A stretch of 20,239 nucleotides of DNA from CBDUVZ01 sp965370805 (GTDB lineage: Bacteria > Hydrothermota > Tepidihabitantia > Tepidihabitantales > Tepidihabitantaceae). Positions 6,700 to 13,417 of the stretch are shown piece by piece. Location: NCBI GenBank assembly GCA_965370805.1, contig CBDUVZ010000053.1, positions 1 through 20,239 of the forward strand. Reading direction: 5' to 3'. Under the pieces are notes generated by a model, which ran no database searches, was not told the origin of the DNA, and saw only the letters and a program-made list of their open reading frames with translations. The position numbers and the translations under genes were made by a program. Within the stretch, counting starts at the first letter, position 1; each line of letters opens with the position of its first letter.

Positions 6700-9006
6700 T
6701 CACTGAACCCGACGCAGCCGCACCGCCGGCCCGCCCGGCCCGGGGCTGAACTCAATCGTCAGGGCACCGTCCTTCCGGGTATTGACGTACCGGTCGCCGT
6801 ACCCGGCGAGCCGCGTCTCCAGATCGGCGGGGGTCGGATACCGGCCCATCACCACAACGTACTCCGGAGACACCATCTCGAACAGGACCGGCCGGTTGCC
6901 GTTGCGACTGCCGTGGTGCGGGGACTTGAGCAAATCGGCCCGGACCTCCTGGTCGGCAATCAACTCCGGGTCGTCAAGGTCACCGGTCAGCAGCATGTCG
7001 AATCCTCCGTAGTCCACCAGCGCAACCAGCGACATGTTGTTACTCGACACCAGCGTCTTTCGGTACAAGGTCCGGGTCATCGCCTCGGGCCAGATGAACT
7101 GCACGCCGAACCCCAGGCCCCGGATCCTGGTCCCCTTGCCGGCCACCACAATCCTGGTCCCGGCCTTCCTGAACCGGTCGAGCATCTCCTCGTAGACTTC
7201 CCGTCCCCGGGTCGTCGATACGACAAGGTGGCCGATTCGATACCGGTCATCAAGGTCAAGCAATCCGCCGTAGTGGTCGATATCAGGATGAGTGACCACC
7301 ACCACGTCAAGGTAATGAATCCCGCGGCTGCGCAGGTAATCACGCAGCACCCGCTTGTTGTTGATGCCCGCGTCAACCAGCATCCGGCGGCCGAGGCTGT
7401 CCTCAAGAAGAACCGCATCGCCGCGACCCGGGTCCAGGAAGACCGCCCTGGTTTCCGGACGACTCAAAGCCGCCTGCCACACCAGGACGTTCAGTCCGAC
7501 CGCCAGGCCCAGCCTGAACCAGACCCTCGCCCGGCGGTTGTGCCGGTTCCAGAGCAAAAGCAGCAGGCCATAGACCCAGGCAACAGCCGGCCAGGGAACT
7601 TTGCCCGGTTCCAGAATCGCCCAGTCCAGGCTCGCAAAGAACCTCACCAGCCCAAACAGCCATCCGACGACCAGGCTGAGCGTCCCGGCAAGCAAACCGG
7701 CCACCGCGCTGCTCACCAGGTTCACCACCACCACCAGGAACCCGAGCGGAATCGCAATCGAGACGAGCAACGCCGCCGGCACGCTGGAGAAGACCACGAG
7801 CGTCTGCACCCTTCCGAAGTGATGCAGCAGCAGCGGCGCGGTGCCGGTGAAAGCCGCGGCCGAAACCGCCAGGGAATACAACACCCACTTCCGCAACAGC
7901 CGCCCGACCCGACTCCAACGCCCGAGCCCTCGGACCTTCTCCCGGAGCCGAAGCATCACCATGGCGATTGCCGCAGTCGCGGCAAAGGAAAGATGAAACC
8001 CGACGTCGAACAGGGACTGCGGGTTCCACAGCAGCAGGAGTATCCCGGCCACGCTCAGGCTTGCCAGCGGCTCGACGCGCTTCTGCCACGGCACTGCCAG
8101 CAGCACCGCGCCGGCCATCACCCCGGCCCGCACCGCCGAAGCCCGCCCACCGGTCAGCACCACGTACAGCGCCACCATGATCGCGGCCAACCCGAACTTC
8201 CACCAGCCGCGAACCCCAAGAATCGACAGCAGAAGCCAGATGATACCGACCACGATTCCGACGTGCAGCCCGGATACCGCCAGCACGTGCATCACCCCGG
8301 AATCAACGAACGCGGTCCGGGTCTGTTCCGGCAGACCGCTCCGGTCGCCGAGCAACAGACCGGCCAGGAGCGCCGCCTCCGACCCGGACAGCAGCCGGCT
8401 GAGCGTTCCCCAGACGTATCTGCGGCAGGGCACAATCACCCGCCCCATGACCGGGTTACCGCAATCGTGACCCAGCACCCTGACCTGCCGGCTCGCAACG
8501 CTCGTCTTCCCGACGTATCCACGACGCCGGAGGAACTCGTTGTAGTCGAACACCCCGGGATTGCGCGGGAACGAAAGCGGCTCGATTCCGCCGCTGACTC
8601 GCACCCGGTCCCCGTACTGCGGCCGGCAGAGGCTGTCGCGGAGGAATACCTGCACCTTGCCCCGCAGCCCGCCGCGCAACTCCACAACCATCCGGTTCCG
8701 GTCCGTGTCCAGCGGTTCCTCGACAACCACGCCCTGGAACCGATTGGCTTCGTAGACCCGCGAATCCGGCAGAACCGGCTCCCGGAACTGGGCATAGAGC
8801 AAGGCTGCCACCCCGAGAACGATATGGAGCGACCTGCCCCGCGTCACGCGAACCAGCACCACTCCAAGCAGAACCAGGGCCGCCGCGCCCCACCAGGGAA
8901 GCGGGACGACACGGCTGACCGCGATGCCGACGCCGACCGACACAAACGCCCGCACCACGGCATACCGCATCCCGGGACCTTCGACGCGGGGTCCAACGAT
9001 ACCCAT
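6700..9006 (-). CDS. comEC: ComEC/Rec2 DNA-uptake channel
   Basis: 768 residues from ATG 9006. The protein moves single-stranded DNA across the inner membrane during natural transformation. Order: N-terminal membrane helices and an OB-like segment (DUF4131), then the Competence domain with LLAGLLLGDRSGLP and GVMHVLAVSGLHVGIV, about ten hydrophobic helices, and a C-terminal metallo-beta-lactamase domain with THPDIDHYGG, LLTGDLDDP and SPHHGSRNGN. All three metal-site motifs are present, so the nuclease-like domain looks intact. An in-frame GTG at 9108 would lie upstream of the promoter at 9017-9045 and inside the divergent mscS promoter, so 9006 is preferred; ATG 8970 is an alternative. It converges on the PorV-like gene with 14 bases between stops. 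Other competence genes are not in the window. Confidence 0.95.
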   Translation of the reverse strand: MGIVGPRVEGPGMRYAVVRAFVSVGVGIAVSRVVPLPWWGAAALVLLGVVLVRVTRGRSLHIVLGVAALLYAQFREPVLPDSRVYEANRFQGVVVEEPLDTDRNRMVVELRGGLRGKVQVFLRDSLCRPQYGDRVRVSGGIEPLSFPRNPGVFDYNEFLRRRGYVGKTSVASRQVRVLGHDCGNPVMGRVIVPCRRYVWGTLSRLLSGSEAALLAGLLLGDRSGLPEQTRTAFVDSGVMHVLAVSGLHVGIVVGIIWLLLSILGVRGWWKFGLAAIMVALYVVLTGGRASAVRAGVMAGAVLLAVPWQKRVEPLASLSVAGILLLLWNPQSLFDVGFHLSFAATAAIAMVMLRLREKVRGLGRWSRVGRLLRKWVLYSLAVSAAAFTGTAPLLLHHFGRVQTLVVFSSVPAALLVSIAIPLGFLVVVVNLVSSAVAGLLAGTLSLVVGWLFGLVRFFASLDWAILEPGKVPWPAVAWVYGLLLLLWNRHNRRARVWFRLGLAVGLNVLVWQAALSRPETRAVFLDPGRGDAVLLEDSLGRRMLVDAGINNKRVLRDYLRSRGIHYLDVVVVTHPDIDHYGGLLDLDDRYRIGHLVVSTTRGREVYEEMLDRFRKAGTRIVVAGKGTRIRGLGFGVQFIWPEAMTRTLYRKTLVSSNNMSLVALVDYGGFDMLLTGDLDDPELIADQEVRADLLKSPHHGSRNGNRPVLFEMVSPEYVVVMGRYPTPADLETRLAGYGDRYVNTRKDGALTIEFSPGPGGPAVRLRRVQ

Positions 9007-9016
9007 AGTCGGCTGT

Positions 9017-9045
9017 AGGCTAAGGATATGACAGGGCACAGTCAA
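9017..9045 (-). promoter_or_regulatory. comEC promoter, nearly leaderless
   Basis: Minus strand TTGACT (9045-9040), 17-base spacer, TAGCCT (9022-9017). The ATG at 9006 is only ten bases past the -10 box, so the mRNA would have a leader of a few bases at most. The -35 lies 15 bases from the -35 of the divergent promoter at 9061-9088. Confidence 0.6.
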
Positions 9046-9060
9046 GCAGCAGCACTGCAG

Positions 9061-9088
9061 TTGACAGGACTCCTGCTGGTCATATAGT
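9061..9088 (+). promoter_or_regulatory. mscS promoter, apparently leaderless
   Basis: TTGACA (9061-9066), 16-base spacer, TATAGT (9083-9088). Transcription should start near 9095, which is the first base of an in-frame GTG codon. No ribosome site could fit before it. Confidence 0.65.
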
Positions 9089-9094
9089 GTGACC

Positions 9095-10162
9095 GTGCCA
9101 GGTTCCAACGCAGGTATCGAACGATGGATTCTGTACGCGGTGTCTGCGCTCGTATTCCTCGGGTCGATTGGTTTCGCCTATCTGATCCGACGCTTCCTCT
9201 TCGAATCACTCCGGCGCCGGGCCGCCCGCACCGCAACGATCATCGACGATACCATTCTCGCCGCGGTTCGCAGTCCCTTTGTGCTCTGGTGCGCCTCCGG
9301 AGGATTCTACGCCGCCAGCCGCGTCGCCCTGCTGCCCAATGAGTTCACCAAGGTCAGTGACAAGATCCTCCTGGCCCTGGTCATCGGTTCAGTGACCTTC
9401 AGTACTGCTCAGGTCGCAATCGGCCTGATTCGCCGGAGCGGAACCAGACGCGGCAGCAGCATTGCCTACGTCGGCCTCACCCAGACAATCGTCCGAATCG
9501 CCATCGTCGTCATCGGCGGACTGATACTGCTCAACACCCTCGGTATTTCCATCACGCCGATAATCACCGCTCTCGGCATCGGCGGTCTTGCCGTAGCCCT
9601 CGCCCTGCAGGACACGCTCGCCAACACCTTTGCCGGCATCTACATAACTCTGTCAAGACACATCCGGCCCGGCGACTACATCAGGATCGAAGGAAATCAG
9701 GAAGGCGTCGTCACCGACGTGACCTGGCGCGCGACGACCATCCGGACAATCCATAACAATATCGTCCTCATTCCGAACTCGAAGCTGGCGCAGTCCATTG
9801 TCACGAATTTCCACCTTCGGGAACCGAACTTCAGGCTCGACATCCCGATTGGCGTCAGCTACGCATCCGACCCCGAACGGATTGAGCGAGTTCTGATTGA
9901 GGAAGCGAAGCAGGCAATCGGCGAAGTGGACAACCTGTTGCCCGAACCGGTCCCATTCGTCCTTTTCATACCCGGCTTCGGTGACTTCTCGCTCGACTTC
10001 ACTCTCGTGGTCTTCGTCCGCACCTTCACCGACCAGTTCGAGGTCCAGCATCACCTGCGGAAGAGAATCTTCCGGAGGTTCCAGGCGGAAGGAATCGAAA
10101 TACCCTTCCCAATCCGGACCATCTACATGCGGCAGACAGAAACCGAACAGCCCAAGACCTGA
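9095..10162 (+). CDS. mscS: Small-conductance mechanosensitive channel (MscS family)
   Basis: 355 residues if GTG 9095 is the start; an in-frame GTG at 9089 abuts the -10 box and would not be in the transcript. The protein relieves hypo-osmotic pressure at the inner membrane. Several membrane helices fill the N-terminal half (first WILYAVSALVFLGSIGFAYL). The pore helix is GIGGLAVALALQDTLANTFA, followed by GIYITLSRHIRPGDYIRIEG and the beta-domain block VTDVTWRATTIRTIHNNIVL with IPNSKLAQSIVTN. The C-terminal alpha/beta vestibule ends at FPIRTIYM. Length and motif order are typical of MscS-like channels with an extra helix pair. It is a single-gene unit. Confidence 0.95.
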   Translation: MPGSNAGIERWILYAVSALVFLGSIGFAYLIRRFLFESLRRRAARTATIIDDTILAAVRSPFVLWCASGGFYAASRVALLPNEFTKVSDKILLALVIGSVTFSTAQVAIGLIRRSGTRRGSSIAYVGLTQTIVRIAIVVIGGLILLNTLGISITPIITALGIGGLAVALALQDTLANTFAGIYITLSRHIRPGDYIRIEGNQEGVVTDVTWRATTIRTIHNNIVLIPNSKLAQSIVTNFHLREPNFRLDIPIGVSYASDPERIERVLIEEAKQAIGEVDNLLPEPVPFVLFIPGFGDFSLDFTLVVFVRTFTDQFEVQHHLRKRIFRRFQAEGIEIPFPIRTIYMRQTETEQPKT

Positions 10163-10170
10163 CCAGACCT

Positions 10171-10233
10171 GTCGCACACACAGAAGCATTTCAGATTCCG
10201 CCTCTTACGGCAGCAGAATGCTCTTCCTGCGAC
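10171..10233 (+). terminator. Long imperfect hairpin downstream of mscS
   Basis: GTCGCA (10171-10176) pairs with TGCGAC (10228-10233), and AGAAGCATT (10182-10190) pairs with AATGCTCTTC (10217-10226) with a two-base bulge. It begins eight bases after the mscS stop. There is no following T-run, so it would be a 3'-end protecting hairpin, a non-canonical terminator, or part of the structured element that follows. Confidence 0.35.
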
Positions 10234-10246
10234 TTCCAATCAACTC

Positions 10247-10397
10247 GCGTTCGCAAACGCCAACTTCGGCCCCGGTAGCTAAGTCCTGAACTGCCAACAG
10301 TATCCCGACCGGGATGCTCTCCGTCCGGTGGCACGACACATGCACCAACAGGCAAGAAGCAGCATGCCGGTAGGCCGCCAGGGTATCGGACTAGTCC
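10247..10397 (+). other. Intergenic region with several small hairpins, unassigned RNA candidate
   Basis: Successive potential stems: GCGTT/AACGC (10247-10260), GGTAG/CTGCC (10274-10295), ATCCC/GGGAT (10302-10315), CCGGTA/TATCGG (10367-10389) and the palindrome GGACTAGTCC (10388-10397). GCAAACGCC and CGGTAGG..GCC..GGGTA pieces faintly recall c-di-GMP-I (GEMM) riboswitches, but the conserved order is not met, so I do not call one. The element lies upstream of the promoter at 10417, so it would not be in the leader made from that promoter. No ORF of note. Confidence 0.3.
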
Positions 10398-10416
10398 AGG
10401 GAGGGAGCCTTTTTTA

Positions 10417-10444
10417 TTGACACGGTAAACAGGATGTCTAGAAT
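10417..10444 (+). promoter_or_regulatory. Promoter of the eight-gene envelope operon
   Basis: TTGACA (10417-10422), 16-base spacer, TAGAAT (10439-10444). Transcription is predicted near 10451, about nine bases before ATG 10460, with GAGAG in between. A run of six T (10410-10415) directly precedes the -35. No other strong promoter was noticed within the operon. Confidence 0.7.
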
Positions 10445-10459
10445 TTCCACGAGAGTCTG

Positions 10460-12109
10460 ATGAGCGCGGCACTGGGTCTGTTACTCATTGCTCAGTTGAA
10501 CTCGTTCGAGTTCACTGAGATTTCCGTGCAGCAGTATGCCGGCGATTCATTTGCCCTAACTGTCGTAGCAAAGGACCCCTACGGAGGCATCTACCCGTTC
10601 AACGGCAGCGCCCTCCTGTCCACGACCGAAGACGACCTCTGGACGTACGTCTATCCGAATGTCATCACGTTCCTGAACGGCGTCTGGCAGGGCGACGTGA
10701 TGGTCACTCTTGCCGAGAGCCTCCGGCTGCGCTGCGTCGAACCACAGAACCTGGTGACCGGCGAGAGCAACACAATCGCAGTCTTTCCCGGACCGCCGGA
10801 GAAATTCGCCGTCATTCTGCCGGGTGAAGAAGTCGCTCCCGGCTCTCCTGATGGGAAGCTGCCGAATCCACCCGAAACCCAGGTTGCCGGCAGCAGCTTC
10901 GAGTTCGACGTCTACCTGACCGACGCCTGGCACAACATGGTAGGGTTCCGTGAAGACAGCGTCTATTTCGGGGCCACCGACAACTTCGCCACACTCCCGC
11001 AGGGTGGTGCCCTGTCCAACGGCAGCGGCACCTTCAACGCTTCCATGCGTCAAGCCGGTACGCAGCGCATCCATGTGGGGCCGGGTGTCGGCTCACCTGT
11101 CCGTCCCGATACGTCTACCGGGTTCACGGTGGTGCCCGGTACCTTCGAGCACCTGCTGGTACTGCTGCCGGGTGAAGCTCACCTGCCTGGGGACAATACC
11201 ACTCAGGTGTGGCAGACCCCGGGCAAGTCCGGCGAGCCGCTGACCCAATACGTCCAGATCCCTTTCTCTGCCACGATCTACGCTTGTGACGGCTGCTGGA
11301 ACCGGACAACCGGACCCGGGGATTCCATCACCCTGCATTCCGACTTCCCGTTCGGGCACACCCCGGAACGGGCCGAACTGGCGGACAGTACTTCGTTCTC
11401 GGTTCGGTTCAACTCGGCCGGCCCGAATCAGAACATCTGGACCAGCAACCTGTCCGGCAGCCTCATTTCCTACCGAACTCAGCTCGAAATCAAAGCGCTG
11501 GGCGTAATGCTGGAGGTCTCCGCACCCGATACGGTCCGGGCCGGAGAAACGGCGTACGTTCACGTTACCCTGAAGGATGCCAACCGGGAGCCGATTGTGG
11601 CCGCGCCGTGTCGGTTTGCCGTTATTGTCGGTTCCGGCGACATGCTCGACGCCGCGCTCCTGACCGACACCCTGGGCCGGGTCACCGCCCGCTTCCTCTG
11701 CACCCGGGCGTACGGGAACGAACCCGACACAATCAGAATCAACGCCGACACCACAGTGGACATAGAGATCTTCGTCCTGATGTCGGACTCCACGCTGCTT
11801 AAAGGCAATGTCATTGCCTTTCCGAACCCGTTCGGCTTCAACCAGGACCGGGTGGAAATCAACTACTACCTCCAGCGTTCCGCCCCGACCACGGTCACCG
11901 TTCACGACCCGTTCGGCAACGAAGTCATAACGTGGACATTCGCGCCGGGAATGGAGGGCGCCCTGTCCGGACTCAATCGCATCCACTGGAACGGCCGCAA
12001 CACCCGGAGACGTCGGGTCGCCAACGGAATCTACATCGTCCAGATTATCGGCCAGCTTCACACCGGGACGACCTTCAAAGGCACTTGTCGCATCGGAGTC
12101 GTCTGGTAA
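10460..12109 (+). CDS. Secreted Ig-like protein with FlgD-type C-terminal module
   Basis: 549 residues. A short hydrophobic start (MSAALGLLLIAQ) acts as a possible signal peptide but lacks basic residues, which is unusual. The body is rich in beta-strand, Pro, Thr and Gly and seems built of immunoglobulin-like domains, for example SAPDTVRAGETAYVHVTLKD (352-371) and following strands. The last 100 residues (about 448-549) start with GNVIAFPNPFGFNQDRV and contain HWNGRNTRRRRVANGIYIVQ, the pattern of the FlgD Ig-like or type IX-like C-terminal module common in FCB secreted proteins. First gene of the operon; its stop overlaps the next start (TAATG). Probably a periplasmic or surface structural component; substrate unknown. 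Confidence 0.8.
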   Translation: MSAALGLLLIAQLNSFEFTEISVQQYAGDSFALTVVAKDPYGGIYPFNGSALLSTTEDDLWTYVYPNVITFLNGVWQGDVMVTLAESLRLRCVEPQNLVTGESNTIAVFPGPPEKFAVILPGEEVAPGSPDGKLPNPPETQVAGSSFEFDVYLTDAWHNMVGFREDSVYFGATDNFATLPQGGALSNGSGTFNASMRQAGTQRIHVGPGVGSPVRPDTSTGFTVVPGTFEHLLVLLPGEAHLPGDNTTQVWQTPGKSGEPLTQYVQIPFSATIYACDGCWNRTTGPGDSITLHSDFPFGHTPERAELADSTSFSVRFNSAGPNQNIWTSNLSGSLISYRTQLEIKALGVMLEVSAPDTVRAGETAYVHVTLKDANREPIVAAPCRFAVIVGSGDMLDAALLTDTLGRVTARFLCTRAYGNEPDTIRINADTTVDIEIFVLMSDSTLLKGNVIAFPNPFGFNQDRVEINYYLQRSAPTTVTVHDPFGNEVITWTFAPGMEGALSGLNRIHWNGRNTRRRRVANGIYIVQIIGQLHTGTTFKGTCRIGVVW

Positions 12110-13413
12110 TGAGGAAATCGCTTCTCGCCGCCCTGACCGTTCTGTTGCTTCTGCCGTCCGCCGTCCTGGCGGAAGGGGGCATCCCGGGCGCGTTTCTGAA
12201 CTACGGCAACGCCCCCCGCAGCCTGGCCCTGGGCAAGGCATTCACCGCGATTGCCGACGATGCCCAGGCCGGGTACTTCAACCCGGGCGGGCTGTTCCAA
12301 CTCAACGCCCACGAACTGCTATTTGCCCACTCCCAACTCTACGGGGCGCGGCTGGAATACATCGGCTACGTCCTGCCCACCAGGGAACTGGGTACGTTCG
12401 GGTTGACACTGCTCAACCACGGCGCAGAAGGACTGGACTCGCGCACGCCGGACAACAGGACGTACAAGTCATTCATCGCGGCCGAGAATGCCTTCATCGT
12501 ATCCTACTGCTACAACCCGTGGAACTTTCTCGGCTTCGGCGCGAACATCAAACTTATCACCAAGAACATCGCCCAGTACTCCGACATCGGCCTCGGGGTC
12601 GATGTCGGCGCGCTGATCAAACTCCCGCGTCCCTTCAGCTTCGGAATCGTCGGCCAGAACCTGGTGACGCCGACACTCAAGCTGAACAACATACCGGAAG
12701 TGTATCCGCGGACGATTCGCGCCGGCGGCGCAGTCCGGCTGCTCGACGATCGCGTGATCATCACCGCCGACGCAACCATGCCTTGCGTCTGGGATATCGA
12801 CGAAACGACTCACAGCCCGGTGCGCCATTTCACGCCCCGCATCACTCCCCACGGCGGGGTCGAGTTCGCCCTCGTATCCGGCGTGCTCATCCAGCGAGTG
12901 GGTATCGACCCGAACGAAATCAGCCTCGGGCTCGGCGTTCACAAATCCTGGGGGGAAATGGGCATTGGCGTTGACTACGCGTTTCTGCTCCACCATCAAT
13001 CGGACTACCGGCTCGCTCCCACCCACAAAGTGGGCATGTTCATCGACTTCGCCGGGTTCCGCGTGTGGATCGACGCCCAGCCCCGGGTTTTCAGTCCGAC
13101 CCCGGAGAACAAGCAGAACGTCCTCTGGATGGACGTCAGAATCCTCTCCCGGGCACCGGTGAAACGCTGGCAGATACTCATCAAGAACAACCTCGGCGAA
13201 GTCGTCCGGGCATACAACGGCTGGGATGCCCCGCCGCTGCGCATGAGCTGGGACGGCCTCGACGACGTCGGTCGCCTGGTTTCCGACGGCCGGTACTACT
13301 ATGAGATCGTCGTAGTGGACCAGCGCGATTCCCCGCTGCACTTCTCCGGTTCCCTCACCCGGGTCCGGACCGAAGGACCTCAAGGCAAAATCGAAATCCA
13401 ACCTGGCGAATGA
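12109..13413 (+). CDS. PorV/PorQ-like outer-membrane protein with FlgD-like tail
   Basis: 434 residues. MRKSLLAALTVLLLLPSAVLAEGG is a clear signal peptide. It is followed by FLNYGNAPRSLALGKAF and TAIADDAQAGYFNPGGL, the PorV/PorQ signature, and by barrel-like strands to about residue 335. Residues 342-420 form an added module: VKRWQILIKNNLGEVVRAYN then SWDGLDDVGRLVSDGRYYYE, resembling FlgD-type Ig folds. Ordinary PorV-like proteins end with the barrel, so the tail is an extension of the kind seen in its operon neighbours. The start overlaps the previous stop by one base; the ORF remains open upstream in this frame, but only ATG 12109 fits the signal peptide. Expected location: outer membrane with the tail in the periplasm or at the surface. 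Confidence 0.85.
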   Translation: MRKSLLAALTVLLLLPSAVLAEGGIPGAFLNYGNAPRSLALGKAFTAIADDAQAGYFNPGGLFQLNAHELLFAHSQLYGARLEYIGYVLPTRELGTFGLTLLNHGAEGLDSRTPDNRTYKSFIAAENAFIVSYCYNPWNFLGFGANIKLITKNIAQYSDIGLGVDVGALIKLPRPFSFGIVGQNLVTPTLKLNNIPEVYPRTIRAGGAVRLLDDRVIITADATMPCVWDIDETTHSPVRHFTPRITPHGGVEFALVSGVLIQRVGIDPNEISLGLGVHKSWGEMGIGVDYAFLLHHQSDYRLAPTHKVGMFIDFAGFRVWIDAQPRVFSPTPENKQNVLWMDVRILSRAPVKRWQILIKNNLGEVVRAYNGWDAPPLRMSWDGLDDVGRLVSDGRYYYEIVVVDQRDSPLHFSGSLTRVRTEGPQGKIEIQPGE

Positions 13414-13417
13414 ACGC

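Noticed and set aside
6286..9018. 910-codon open frame on the plus strand opposite comEC
   Set aside because: Its product is low-complexity Pro/Arg/His/Gln-rich, as expected from the complement of a GC-rich gene, while the minus strand has all ComEC motifs.
10234..10416. Definite c-di-GMP-I riboswitch
   Set aside because: Some fragments resemble it, but the two conserved GCAAA segments and the order of stems are not met, and the downstream promoter lies after the element.
10460..13413. Complete type IX secretion system
   Set aside because: PorV-like and FlgD-like modules are present, but no PorK, L, M, N, Sov/SprA or PorU genes occur in the window.
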